From assembly GCA_964442075.1 (NCBI GenBank), contig CAYTWH010000004.1:75785-139784 (forward strand): 64,000 nucleotides of DNA, given 5' to 3'. The translations under genes and the position numbers were made by a program. A model generated the notes under the pieces. It saw only the letters and a list, made by a program, of their open reading frames with translations. It made no database searches and was not told the origin of the DNA. This document shows positions 27,044 to 36,804 of the stretch, piece by piece. Position 1 is the stretch's first letter; the number at the start of each line of letters is the position of its first letter. Source of the stretch: CAYTAU01 sp964442075. Lineage in GTDB: Bacteria; Bacteroidota; Bacteroidia; Bacteroidales; CAYTAU01.

Positions 27044-28992
27044 ATGAATATAGAGCAAATTCTTCAAAGTAGCACTATTGATGCTGTTAAAATTTTGTTT
27101 AGTGTGGTTTTAAATAAAAATTTGGTGCAAATANNNNNNNNNNNNNNNNNNNNNNNNNNNNNNNNNNNNNNNNNNNNNNNNNNNNNNNNNNNNNNNNNNN
27201 NNNNNNNNNNNNNNNNNNNNNNNNNNNNNNNNNTGATGCTGTTAAAATTTTGTTTAGTGTGGTTTTAAATAAAAATTTGGTGCAAATACAAAAAACCAAG
27301 ACAGAATTTAAGGGAGATTATACAGTTAATGTATTTCCTTTTGTGAAACAGATTAAAAAATCGCCCGAAAGCCTTGCAAATGAAATTGGAACTTATCTTG
27401 TTGAAAACATAGAAATAATAAGCTCTTATAATGTTATAAAAGGGTTTTTAAATATTGTTGTTTCAGAGATTTTTTGGCTTAATTACTTATTGAAAATCAG
27501 CAATAATGAAAATATTGAAATTGAACAAAATACCGATGCAAAACAAAACATCTTAATTGAATTTTCGTCTCCCAATACAAATAAGCCTTTACATCTTGGA
27601 CATATAAGAAACAATCTGCTTGGCGATTCTGTTTCAAAAATAATGGTAACAGCAGGGCATAATGTTACCAAAGTTAATCTTGTTAACGACAGGGGTATTC
27701 ATATCTGCAAATCAATGCTTGCATGGCAAAAATGGGGCAATGATATTACTCCTGAGAAAGCAGATATAAAGGGAGATAAGTTAGTGGGGAATTTTTATGT
27801 AAAATTTGATGAAGAATATAAAAAACAAATAACTGAATTAATAAACACAGGCAAAACAAAAGAAATAGCAGAAAAAGAAGCTCCCCTTATTGTTGAAGCT
27901 CAAAAAATGTTGCAAAAATGGGAAAGTGGAGACAAAGACATTATTGAACTTTGGAAAAAAATGAATGCTTGGGTATATGATGGATTTGAAGATACATATA
28001 AAACTTTGGGAATAAACTTTGATAAAACCTATTATGAGTCTGAAACATATAAACTTGGAAAAAGTTTGGTTTTAGATGGAGTAAAAAATAATATTTTTAT
28101 TCAAAAAGAAGATAATTCTGTATGGGCTGATTTAACAAATGATAAATTAGACGAAAAAATATTATTACGTTCCGATGGAACATCTGTTTACATTACACAA
28201 GATATTGGAACTGCTCATAAAAGATTTACAGAATTTGATATTGATAAACATATTTATGTAGTTGGCAATGAACAAAATTATCATTTTAAAGTCTTAAAAT
28301 TTGTTTTAAATAAATTGGGCTTCAATTGGTCTGATAATATTTTTCATCTTTCTTATGGAATGGTAGAATTACCCGAAGGAAAGATGAAATCACGCGAAGG
28401 AACTGTTGTTGATGCCGATGATCTAATTGAAAACATGATAAATGTGGCAAAAGAAAAAGCAGACGAACTTGGCAAATTAGATGATTTTTCAAAAGCAGAA
28501 AAAGAGAGTGTTTACAAAACAATAGCACTTGGTGCTTTAAAGTATTTTATTCTTAAAGTAGACCCCAAGAAAAGTATGCTTTTTAATCCAAAAGAATCCA
28601 TTGATTTTAATGGCAATACAGGCCCGTTTATTCAGTACTCTTATACACGTATTAGATCTTTAGAAAATAAAGCGGCGCAACAAAATATCAAACTAAGTAA
28701 ATTTAATGCTGAAAAAATAAAAGCAAATTCTAATGAAATTAATCTTATAAAGTTAATTTATGGCTTTTCAAATATTGTTAATGAAGCATCTAAAAACATG
28801 TCTCCTGCATTAATAGCAAATTTTTCTTATGATATAGCGAAAGAATATAATCAGTTTTATCATGAATATTCGATTTTAAGCGCTGATAACAAAAATATTG
28901 TAGATTTTAGGTTAACACTATCTTCTTGTGTCGCGAAAATTATTAAAAAATCTATGGAATTATTGGGAATTGGAGTACCTTACAGAATGTAG
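27044..28992 (+). CDS. argS: arginyl-tRNA synthetase (interrupted by an assembly gap)
   Basis: Class I synthetase. The N-terminal Arg_tRNA_synt_N domain is followed by the HIGH-type motif in SSPNTNKPLHLGHIRNN, the ArgRS core (VNLVNDRGIHICKSM, YGMVELPEGKMKSREGTVV, where KMKSREG replaces KMSKS), and the anticodon-binding DALR domain ending LGIGVPYRM. A run of 100 N (27134-27233) splits the first codons. The 55 bases before the N run are repeated exactly after it. If the two copies are merged, the frame runs without a break: 90 + 1704 bases, 597 residues, the normal ArgRS length. So the gene is probably intact in the organism. It charges tRNA-Arg. Confidence 0.93.
27079..27133 (+). repeat. 55-bp contig-end overlap, left copy
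   Basis: Identical to 27234-27288 on the other side of the N run. Most simply the same genomic bases present at the ends of two contigs that were scaffolded without being merged. Confidence 0.9.
27134..27233. other. assembly gap (100 N)
   Basis: Exactly 100 N, a conventional size for a gap of unknown length. The flanks overlap by 55 bp, so the true gap is probably negative. Confidence 0.95.
27234..27288 (+). repeat. 55-bp contig-end overlap, right copy
   Basis: Second copy of 27079-27133; removal of one copy and the N run restores argS in frame. Confidence 0.9.
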
Positions 28993-28994
28993 GT

Positions 28995-29219
28995 TTATGC
29001 AGTTGCTTTTACCTTTCTAATTTCTTTGAGTTTAATACATTCTCTGAAATTATTCATTATATTTTCAATTTCTGTTGGGGAAGAATTATTAATAAATGTT
29101 AGAATTTCATCTATTGTCATAGCTTTGATTTTGTTAAAAGGACATGGTATATTTTGCTTCATTAATGGGCATTTATCCTTAAATTCACAAACAAATTTAT
29201 TTGAAATAGAAGTATCCAT
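28995..29219 (-). CDS. small Cys-containing hypothetical protein
   Basis: 74 residues, starting MDTSISNKFVCEFKDKCPLM. Cys residues fall at about 11, 17, 26 and 62, with the pattern C-x5-C-P-x7-C-P in the first 30 residues, which could bind a metal. The remainder is predicted helical (TIDEILTFINNSSPTEIENIMNNFREC). An overlapping frame on the other strand (29026-29226) is hydrophobic and low-complexity and looks like a shadow. The stop lies 2 bp from the argS stop (convergent). No family recognised; the gene is plausible but not certain. Confidence 0.5.
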   Translation of the reverse strand: MDTSISNKFVCEFKDKCPLMKQNIPCPFNKIKAMTIDEILTFINNSSPTEIENIMNNFRECIKLKEIRKVKATA

Positions 29220-29550
29220 TTATTAAATTTTAGGTAAAGTTATTTTTTTTATTGTTAGATACTTATCTATTTTTTCAAACTGATTGAAATTTGTGATTAA
29301 TCAATGAAATATATTGATTAAAATTTTAATTGCGGTTGTATAGGCTTGAATGCAGCACAATATAAATTATTTGCCATACAAAGCATTAATAGATTGTATA
29401 TTAGGACAAAACATTTGATGAATACAATCAGTAAAATATGTAAATTATTTGATGTAATAAATTAAATTTGATAAAAATAAGTTATATCAAACAACCTTTT
29501 TTAGTATTTTTGAGTCTTAATAATAATTATTAACCATAAATTATTGCTTT
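29220..29550. other. intergenic region without a gene
   Basis: About 330 bp, strongly AT-rich, with stops in every frame and no hairpin-plus-T-run. It holds the -7 box at 29505-29512. It presumably carries the promoters of both the small minus-strand gene and the downstream lipoprotein operon. Confidence 0.6.
29505..29512 (+). promoter_or_regulatory. -7 box before the lipoprotein/DUF5723 operon
   Basis: TATTTTTG matches TAnnTTTG exactly; the ATG is 38 nt further on at 29551. No TTTG at the expected -33 distance. Confidence 0.4.
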
Positions 29551-31218
29551 ATGAGAAAATTTATTATTTCAGTTATCTTTCTAATAATAGTGAGTTCCCT
29601 TATGTTTCAGTCTTGTGTTAAGAAGCATTTCGATTTTGATAGAATTTCCGAAGACTTAGAATGGAATCCAAATTTAGCGGCTCCGGGAATAAAAGCATCT
29701 CTTACAATTAGAGATATATTGCAGGATTTTGATACAATGGAACTTTTTGTTGAAGATGAATCAGGGTTTTTATACTTAATGTATCATAAACACATATTTT
29801 CAGCTAAAGCTTCAGATTTTATATTAATACCAGACCAATCGTTTGCAAATCAAACTTTTTTAGAAAGTGATTTTTCTGCAATAGGCTTTAACTCAACCAG
29901 TGACACAGGAATGGTTCCGAAATCAATAAATCAAACTTTTGCAGTAAATGGCTCACAAGAAATTGACAGTATAATAATTAAATCCGCAGATTTGAATATA
30001 AATATAATATCTGATTACTTGCATACAGGAAAACTTGTTGTTAGATTTCCTTATATGAAAAAAAATGGAGTTGTTTATTCTAAAACCATACCAATAACTG
30101 ATGCAAGCGGAACTTTTTCTGCAAGTGAGTATTATACAGATTTAAATGGTTATACAATTGATTTTTCATCAGGGATTAATCAGTTACCTATTGAATATGA
30201 GCTTACATTGTATAATTCAGGCTCTATTGTTAATGTTGCAGATCAGGCAGTTGTTGGAATATCAATGTCAAATATATATTACGACGAAATGTATGGCTAT
30301 TTTGGTCAGGATACTATGAGTTTTCTTGATACTTTACACCTTGAGATATTTGATAACACGTTTCAAGGAACAGCTAATTTTGTTGACCCTCATTTTAATG
30401 TTTATTTCAAAAACTCTTACGGTCTGCCTTTAAAAATGCAGTTTAGCGATTTTGTTACATATACCATGCCCAATGCAGTTACACAAACTTATGATTTTAC
30501 AAACGATATATTACTTAATCCAATTGATATAAATTCACCCACGATAAGTCAAATAGGTCAAGCAATAGATACAGACTTTGTTTTAGATAAAAACAATAGT
30601 GAAGTAGATAACATTGTTTCCACAGGTCCAAAATATATTTATTTTGGTATGCAGTCCTATTCAAATCCAGATGGAAATGTTGCTCCATATAATGAAAATT
30701 TCATTACTGATGAAAGCCAGTTTGACCTTGACGTTGAACTTGAATTACCACTTTGGGGTTATGCTTCATATTTTGCAGTACAAGACACTACAGCTCTTGA
30801 TTTTGCAGAAATATACGAAGATTTCGATTTTGTTGAATATCTTAAACTTAAAATAAATATGTGTAATGGAATGCCAACAGAAGTTGAAGTTCAAATTTAC
30901 TTTGTAGTACTACAAGAAGATTCAGTAACTTATGCTGTTGTAGATTCTGCATTTACTCCAGAAACCAGACAGGTAATTGCATCAGGAACTCTTGATGGAG
31001 ATGGAAAAGTTATAGCAAAAACATTTAAATTTACAGAATTATTATTTGATAAAGCTCGCCTTGAGAAAATAAAAAATGTTAGCCATATATTTTTAAGAGG
31101 ATCTATTTGTACAACAAACAATGCAACACAAAACGTAAAGTTTTATAACGATTATTCTATTGATGTAAAAGTTGGCCTACAAGCCAAGTTTAATTTTGAT
31201 GAAAACGATTTGGATTAA
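29551..31218 (+). CDS. large hypothetical lipoprotein
   Basis: 555 residues. Signal sequence with lipobox (LMFQSC, Cys near residue 24). The mature part starts DFDRISEDLEWNPNLAAPGIKASLTIRDILQDFD and is largely beta-rich with many Asp and Tyr residues; it lacks a T9SS sorting domain. I recognise it as a type of lipoprotein that commonly stands directly before a DUF5723 outer-membrane gene in Bacteroidota, as here (19 bp apart). The pair probably acts at the outer membrane, but the task is unknown. Confidence 0.65.
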   Translation: MRKFIISVIFLIIVSSLMFQSCVKKHFDFDRISEDLEWNPNLAAPGIKASLTIRDILQDFDTMELFVEDESGFLYLMYHKHIFSAKASDFILIPDQSFANQTFLESDFSAIGFNSTSDTGMVPKSINQTFAVNGSQEIDSIIIKSADLNINIISDYLHTGKLVVRFPYMKKNGVVYSKTIPITDASGTFSASEYYTDLNGYTIDFSSGINQLPIEYELTLYNSGSIVNVADQAVVGISMSNIYYDEMYGYFGQDTMSFLDTLHLEIFDNTFQGTANFVDPHFNVYFKNSYGLPLKMQFSDFVTYTMPNAVTQTYDFTNDILLNPIDINSPTISQIGQAIDTDFVLDKNNSEVDNIVSTGPKYIYFGMQSYSNPDGNVAPYNENFITDESQFDLDVELELPLWGYASYFAVQDTTALDFAEIYEDFDFVEYLKLKINMCNGMPTEVEVQIYFVVLQEDSVTYAVVDSAFTPETRQVIASGTLDGDGKVIAKTFKFTELLFDKARLEKIKNVSHIFLRGSICTTNNATQNVKFYNDYSIDVKVGLQAKFNFDENDLD

Positions 31219-31237
31219 CTTTTAAAGTTTTACAAAA

Positions 31238-32716
31238 ATGATTAAAATAAAATATATACAAATTGCAATCATAGTTTTGGTGTTAACAACATTAAACATT
31301 GCAAAAGCACAGCAAAATAATACTATGTATTATATGCACAAACTACCACAGGCTAATTTACTAAATCCTGCAGTTCAGCACGAATGTAAATTAAATTTTA
31401 GTGGTGTCATTTTACCAATTGCAGGTCAGATCTTGCCTCCTGTTCACATGAATATTGGGAGTACCGGCTTTAGCAAAAAAAATGTTATGCCATGGAATGA
31501 TGATATTGACTCTTTAATGCACCCATTTCACCCAGATTTTGATAATGAAAGATTTCTAAAACGATTACGAAAGGTAAATTATCTTACATTTGAGACACAA
31601 ATAAATTTACTTTCTGTGGGCTACAGGTGGAAAAAGGATTATTATTTTACTCTTTCCGTAACTGAAAAATTCGATTATAAATTTAGTTTTCCAAAAGACT
31701 TAGCTACATTGGCTTATGAGGGAAATGGTGAATCTTTTATGGGTAAGATAATTGACCTTGAAGGCTTGGGGCTAAGTACCACTTATTATCGCGAATATGC
31801 ACTTGGTGCTTCAAAAATAATTAATAACAAACTCACACTGGGAGTGAATGCAAAAATTCTTTTTGGAAAAGTTAATACATGGACACGTAAAAACAGTATT
31901 ACGTGGTATACCGATAGTGAAGATTATGATTATGCAATTCATACAGACTGGGAAGTAAATACATCTCAACCGTTTTATGGTATAAATAAGTTTGATTATG
32001 ACTATGAAAACGATTCCCTTATGTTTGAACTTGATACTTTAATGGATTTGGATGATCCGGATATTGCCAAAATAATAATGAATGGTAAAAATCTTGGTTT
32101 TGGTATTGATATAGGAGCCGTATATAAATATGACGAAAAAATTACTTTGTACGGAAGCATTATTGACATTGGTTATATCAGATGGAAAGATAATCCTCAA
32201 ACATTAAGGGCAAATGGTACTTTTTTATTTGACGGATATGATGTTACTCATTTTTTACAAGAAGATGACTCTTTAAATGAGGAAATTATGGACCAACAAA
32301 TTGATTCTGTTATTCACCTGTTTACTTACGAAAATCAAGTTGAAAAATATAATACATATCTTAACCCTAAAATATATTTAGGAGGCACATATAAAATCAA
32401 TAATATGTTTACCGGAGGATTTCTTTACAGAGGAGAATTATACCAGCACAGATTTTTATCTTCAATTACATTGTCGGGCATGGCAAATGTAAAAAAATGG
32501 TTTAGTGCTTCACTAAGTTATTCTATTATAAACAATTCTTTTGCTAATGTTGGAGCCGGACTTATTTTTAAAACGGGTCCTGTACAGTATTTCTTTATTA
32601 CAGATAACGTTTTGGGTTCAATTTGGCCTCAGGCTACAAGAAATTTAAATCTCAGACTGGGAATTAATATGATGTTTGGTTGTAAAAAGAAAACTTCCGA
32701 TGCATTAATTAATTAA
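31238..32716 (+). CDS. DUF5723 family outer-membrane protein
   Basis: 492 residues. Signal peptide (MIKIKYIQIAIIVLVLTTLNIAKAQ), then the opening typical of DUF5723 proteins: MYYMHKLPQANLLNPAVQHECKLNFSG. The rest alternates short beta-strands and aromatic turns like a barrel (GVNAKILFGKVNTWTRKNS, LYGSIIDIGYIRW, FGIDIGAVYKYD) and ends LNLRLGINMMFGC. Family function is unknown; it is restricted mostly to Bacteroidota. Its stop overlaps the convergent T9SS gene by 8 bp. Confidence 0.75.
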   Translation: MIKIKYIQIAIIVLVLTTLNIAKAQQNNTMYYMHKLPQANLLNPAVQHECKLNFSGVILPIAGQILPPVHMNIGSTGFSKKNVMPWNDDIDSLMHPFHPDFDNERFLKRLRKVNYLTFETQINLLSVGYRWKKDYYFTLSVTEKFDYKFSFPKDLATLAYEGNGESFMGKIIDLEGLGLSTTYYREYALGASKIINNKLTLGVNAKILFGKVNTWTRKNSITWYTDSEDYDYAIHTDWEVNTSQPFYGINKFDYDYENDSLMFELDTLMDLDDPDIAKIIMNGKNLGFGIDIGAVYKYDEKITLYGSIIDIGYIRWKDNPQTLRANGTFLFDGYDVTHFLQEDDSLNEEIMDQQIDSVIHLFTYENQVEKYNTYLNPKIYLGGTYKINNMFTGGFLYRGELYQHRFLSSITLSGMANVKKWFSASLSYSIINNSFANVGAGLIFKTGPVQYFFITDNVLGSIWPQATRNLNLRLGINMMFGCKKKTSDALIN

Positions 32717-33491
32717 CAATTAAAGTTGAAATAGCTTTTGTGTTATCGGCTTTTATTTCATAATAGTAAATACCGCTGGGATATTTTTCATTTAACTTAT
32801 AGCTAATGATTCTTTTATTGAGAACTTCAAATGTATCTACAAATAAAATTTCACCATTTGAGCAATAAATTACAACAGATGCTTTTCCCGAATATGATTT
32901 ATCAAGTATCAATTCAACAGTCGTTTTTTCCTTAAATGGATTTGGATAGGCTTTAATATTATTAGCAATATCCAATGATTCAACCTTTACTGATAATCCT
33001 GTATTGGCAAGTGGAAACCATTGTGGATAATACCATTCATATTCAAAAACACTTGTGTCGGAAATACAAAATATTGAGTGATCGGTGCTGCTTCCTTTGC
33101 CAAATGCCGAAATACCAGATAATTGAACAGTATCATTTTTTCTAATTAAACCAGCATTAGATAAGGCATACCACTCTTCAGAATACCAATTATAATTATA
33201 AACTGCTGTATCAGCAATAATGTATATACCACTTGTATAACTTGTTCCAGTATCGGCAACAGCAAGGTCAAGAATATTAATATTGCCGCTTATGTTTGGT
33301 AAGCCAGTCATTATTAGCGGGAACCATTCCTGGAAATAATAACTATAACGATAAACAGTAGTGCTTGTTGCTCCGTAAATTCCTGTGTTGTTATAGGTTT
33401 CCCCTTCAAACATTGCTATATGCTTAATATTTTGTGAAAAAGAAGAAAAACAGAACAGTAAGAAAATTGTAAAAAGAATAAATGGTTTCAT
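32709..33491 (-). CDS. T9SS type-A secreted protein with three internal repeats
   Basis: 260 residues. Signal peptide at 1-20. Three copies of a motif at about 45-64, 96-115 and 147-166, spaced exactly 51 residues: VYRYSYYFQEWFPLIMTGL, VYNYNWYSEEWYALSNAGL and VFEYEWYYPQWFPLANTGL. Each is preceded by a strand of the form (I/G)-Y/F-x-(A/S)-T/D-T/S. Residues about 175-260 are a type-A T9SS sorting domain: IKAYPNPFKEKTTVELIL, VVIYCSNGEILF, YPSGIYYYEIK. Three blades of a propeller-like unit fit the spacing. Function unknown; likely surface-bound or released. Confidence 0.75.
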   Translation of the reverse strand: MKPFILFTIFLLFCFSSFSQNIKHIAMFEGETYNNTGIYGATSTTVYRYSYYFQEWFPLIMTGLPNISGNINILDLAVADTGTSYTSGIYIIADTAVYNYNWYSEEWYALSNAGLIRKNDTVQLSGISAFGKGSSTDHSIFCISDTSVFEYEWYYPQWFPLANTGLSVKVESLDIANNIKAYPNPFKEKTTVELILDKSYSGKASVVIYCSNGEILFVDTFEVLNKRIISYKLNEKYPSGIYYYEIKADNTKAISTLIVN

Positions 33492-33599
33492 ATATTTTTA
33501 ATTTGTTTATATTTTTTTATCAATAATAACAAAAATATTGCCAGTTTTGTCTATTATATTAATTTTTCAGATATTTACAGATAATTAAATTTCGACAAT

Positions 33600-35168
33600 A
33601 TGAAGTACAAAAAATTACTAATAATATTATTTTCTGTCTTATACATTACTAATCTTTTTTCGCAAGACAAATACTGGGTATGTTTCACTGATAAAAAAGA
33701 TAGTAAATTTAATCCTTTTACTTATTTTGATGTAAAAGCTATTGAAAGAAGAATTAAAAATAATATTTCGTTATATGATTCAACAGATTTTCCTTTAAAT
33801 AATAATTACATTTCAAAAGTAAGTGAAGTATCCGAAGAAATAACATCAGAAACTCGTTGGTTTAATGCTGTTGCTGTTTGGGCATATCCAGATCAAATTG
33901 AAAAAATTAAGCAATTGTCTTTTGTAAAACAAGTAATACCAATATATTATCAGTCTGTTCTTGCAGAGATAAAAACAAAAGATAATCCAAAAAAGTATGA
34001 TGAAACCATATTGTCAGGACAAACCGAAAGAATGGAAATGAGTATTTTTGAAAAACACAACATTACGGGTAAAGGTCTGAGAATAGCAATATTTGACGGG
34101 GGTTTTCCAACAGTTGATGTAAACCCTGCCTTTGAGCATATAAGAAAAGAAAAAAGAATTATTAAAACTTATGATTTTACAAAGAAAAAAGAATTTGTAT
34201 ATAGTTATGTTTCTCACGGAACAAATGTATTATCATGTATAGCGGGGATTATTGACGGGAAAAAAATTGGAATGGCTGTTGATGCAGAATTTTTGCTTGC
34301 TCGTACCGAAATTGTAAGAGAGCCTTTTAGCGAAGAAGAAAATTGGCTTGCAGCAGTTGAATGGGCTGATAAAAACGGAGCAGATGTTATAAACAGCTCT
34401 TTGGGTTATACACATCAAAGATATTTTTATCGCGATATGGATGGAAAAACATGCTTTGTAACAAGAGCCGCAAATCTTGCAGCAGCAAAAGGAATTTTTG
34501 TTGTTAATGCAGCAGGAAATGAGGGCTCAGGAAAATGGAAATTTATTGGTGCTCCGGCAGATGCCGATAGTGCTTTATCTATAGGTGGTATAAATCCCGC
34601 AACAGATTATCATACATCATTTAGTTCTTACGGACCAACTTTCGACAAACGCATGAAACCAAATGTTTGTGCTTATGGGCATGTTGTTGCAGCAGGGAAA
34701 AATGGTTTGCACGAAACTCAAGGTACTTCGTTTGCAAGTCCGTTGGTGGCAGGTTTTGTTGCCTGTGCATGGCAAACAAACAGGAGCTTAAATAATATGG
34801 AACTGTTTAACGAAATTCAAAAGTCTGCCGACCTTTATCCCTATTACGATTATGCACATGGTTTTGGTGTACCGCAAGCATCTTTCTTTTTTGATAAAGA
34901 AAAAAAAGAGCTTGAGCCAAGTTTTTCTTTTGTTGAAGAAGAAAACAATTTAATAATTATGATAAATAAAGATATGATAGATTCAACAGGCAATAATTAT
35001 TTGTTTTATCATATAGAAAATGAAGAAGGAATTTTAGATTATTATACTCTGATAGATGTTTATCAGGAACGTGCAGCAATAATTTCTCTTTCTGATTTGA
35101 AAGGGAATAAAACAATAAGAGCACATTATAAAAAATATACAGCAGAATTTGAGCTTAGTAAAAATTAA
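33600..35168 (+). CDS. S8 family serine protease (subtilase)
   Basis: 522 residues. Signal peptide (about 1-21), then an inhibitor-like propeptide region. The catalytic triad is complete: Asp in LRIAIFDGGF near residue 168, His in YVSHGTNVLSCIAG near 206, Ser in GTSFASPLVAGFVAC near 380; the oxyanion Asn lies in NAAGNEGSG. The C-terminal about 90 residues are beta-rich and lack a recognisable T9SS domain, so the enzyme is probably periplasmic or outer-membrane linked. Begins a run with the outer-membrane protein 11 bp downstream. Confidence 0.9.
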   Translation: MKYKKLLIILFSVLYITNLFSQDKYWVCFTDKKDSKFNPFTYFDVKAIERRIKNNISLYDSTDFPLNNNYISKVSEVSEEITSETRWFNAVAVWAYPDQIEKIKQLSFVKQVIPIYYQSVLAEIKTKDNPKKYDETILSGQTERMEMSIFEKHNITGKGLRIAIFDGGFPTVDVNPAFEHIRKEKRIIKTYDFTKKKEFVYSYVSHGTNVLSCIAGIIDGKKIGMAVDAEFLLARTEIVREPFSEEENWLAAVEWADKNGADVINSSLGYTHQRYFYRDMDGKTCFVTRAANLAAAKGIFVVNAAGNEGSGKWKFIGAPADADSALSIGGINPATDYHTSFSSYGPTFDKRMKPNVCAYGHVVAAGKNGLHETQGTSFASPLVAGFVACAWQTNRSLNNMELFNEIQKSADLYPYYDYAHGFGVPQASFFFDKEKKELEPSFSFVEEENNLIIMINKDMIDSTGNNYLFYHIENEEGILDYYTLIDVYQERAAIISLSDLKGNKTIRAHYKKYTAEFELSKN

Positions 35169-35179
35169 AAAAAACTATT

Positions 35180-35917
35180 ATGAAAAAATTATTAGCAGTA
35201 TTGATTGTTGCTTTATTTTCAAGCACATTATTTAGTCAAGTAGTCCTTTTAGAAGAAGATGTGGCGGGAGATACAATTCCTGAAACATTTGGTCCTAATT
35301 TAAAAAACTACAGACATTTATATTTTGAGTACGGATTTTTAGCCGATAAACCCGAAGGTACTGGATTAGAAATGTTGTACGGACATTCTCATAACTTTGG
35401 TATTGGTTTAAGATACAAATATCGCATGACTAACTTTTTGGCACTTGGTTGGGATATTCATATAACAGAATGGACATACAGAATAAAACAAACAGATGAT
35501 AAGGTATTTCCCAACAACATTAAACACAAAAAGGAAAAGCTTACTGTAAATAATCTTGGATTGGAATTTTACACCCGTTTAAATTTTGGGAAAAGAGGAA
35601 ATCATATAGGAAATTTTGTTGATTTTGCTGCTTTTGGAAACTATATAACCGGAGCATCGCATTATACTTTAGATGTTTTAGATACTGTTAATGTAAACAA
35701 TGCTGGAAGAGTACATACAACAAATAAGGACTTAATTTATCTTGAAAACATAAACTATGGTGTTAAATTCAGGATTGGTATTAACCGATATATTATTTCG
35801 GCATCATACAGATTGTCTGATCTGATAAAAGATAATTTTGTTGATTTACCGGAAGCTATTGTTCCCTACCCTGAATTGCCACGATTATTTATTGCATTTC
35901 AAATAGGTATTCATTGA
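35180..35917 (+). CDS. hypothetical outer-membrane beta-barrel protein
   Basis: 245 residues with a signal peptide (MKKLLAVLIVALFSSTLFSQ). The mature sequence has repeated amphipathic strands (NFGIGLRYKYRMTNFLALGWDIHITEW, LGLEFYTRLNFGK, YGVKFRIGINRYIISASYRLS) and ends with LFIAFQIGIH. That pattern suggests an eight- to ten-strand barrel. No specific family recognised. Eleven bp after the subtilase and overlapping the EamA gene start, so all three are probably one operon. Confidence 0.65.
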   Translation: MKKLLAVLIVALFSSTLFSQVVLLEEDVAGDTIPETFGPNLKNYRHLYFEYGFLADKPEGTGLEMLYGHSHNFGIGLRYKYRMTNFLALGWDIHITEWTYRIKQTDDKVFPNNIKHKKEKLTVNNLGLEFYTRLNFGKRGNHIGNFVDFAAFGNYITGASHYTLDVLDTVNVNNAGRVHTTNKDLIYLENINYGVKFRIGINRYIISASYRLSDLIKDNFVDLPEAIVPYPELPRLFIAFQIGIH

Positions 35918-36804
35918 AAAAAAACAGCTTAGTTAGCCATATTGCTCTGTTGGGTGCAAATCTTATTTATGGGGCAAATTATGTTATTGCAAAAGGAATA
36001 ATGCCCGATTATTTTCCCCCTCGGGCAATAGTCTTTATAAGAATATTTGGGGCTTTAATATTATTTTGGTTATTCGGGCTTTTTAATAAAAAAGAAAAAG
36101 TTGAAAGAAAAGACCTTTTCAAACTGGCTTTTTGTGCAGTGTTTGGAGTTGCCCTTAATCAAACAATATTTTTTGAAGGGCTAAACCTTACAACTCCTAT
36201 AAATTCATCAATTATAATGACCATAAGTCCAATACTTGTATTGGTGTTTTCGTATTTTATAATTAAAGATAAAATAACATTATATAAGATAATTGGTATT
36301 ATGGCTGGTGGCAGTGGTGCTGCCTTACTTATATTAAATCAGGGAAATATTTCGTTTAGCTCAGATACTTTTGTGGGCAATCTTTTTATTGTTATTAATG
36401 CTTCCTCATTTGCATTATATCTGGTGCTTGTAAAACCCTTAATGATGAAATACAGCCCATGGACAATTTTAAAATGGATATTTCTGTTTGGCTTTATTTA
36501 TATTCTACCATTTAGCCTACATAAAATATATAGTGTTGATTATAGCTCAATACCAAATAGTGCATGGCTTTCAATTTTATATATTATTTTGGGTGCAACT
36601 TTTTTGGGATACTTACTTTATAACTTTGCCTTAAAACACATTAGCCCGCTTATTGCCGGAACATATATTTATCTGCAACCACTGTTTGCATCAATAATAG
36701 CAATTAGCATAGGGCAGGATGTATTATCTTTTAATGCATCATTATCAGCCATACTAATATTTGCAGGAGTTTATTTTGTTAGTGCTAAAAACAACCAACA
36801 ATAA
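35914..36804 (+). CDS. EamA (DMT superfamily) transporter
   Basis: 296 residues with ten predicted membrane helices in two EamA repeats: GANLIYGANYVIAKGIMP at the N terminus and IVINASSFALYLVLVKPLMMKY opening the second half. TTG at 35914 is taken as the start; it overlaps the previous stop (TTGA) and no ATG lies near. Members export amino acids, metabolites or drugs across the inner membrane; the substrate cannot be told. Confidence 0.85.
   Translation: MKKNSLVSHIALLGANLIYGANYVIAKGIMPDYFPPRAIVFIRIFGALILFWLFGLFNKKEKVERKDLFKLAFCAVFGVALNQTIFFEGLNLTTPINSSIIMTISPILVLVFSYFIIKDKITLYKIIGIMAGGSGAALLILNQGNISFSSDTFVGNLFIVINASSFALYLVLVKPLMMKYSPWTILKWIFLFGFIYILPFSLHKIYSVDYSSIPNSAWLSILYIILGATFLGYLLYNFALKHISPLIAGTYIYLQPLFASIIAISIGQDVLSFNASLSAILIFAGVYFVSAKNNQQ

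Noticed and set aside
27099..27299. Minus-strand frame crossing the N run
   Set aside because: It exists only because N codons are not stops; it is the complement of argS repeated across the gap.
29026..29226. Plus-strand 66-residue hydrophobic frame opposite the small Cys-containing gene
   Set aside because: Composition looks like the complement of the minus-strand frame; no promoter or start context. The minus-strand reading has the more protein-like sequence.
32709..32716. Eight-base overlap of two convergent genes as a frameshift sign
   Set aside because: Both genes end naturally with intact terminal domains; short convergent overlaps are common in compact genomes.
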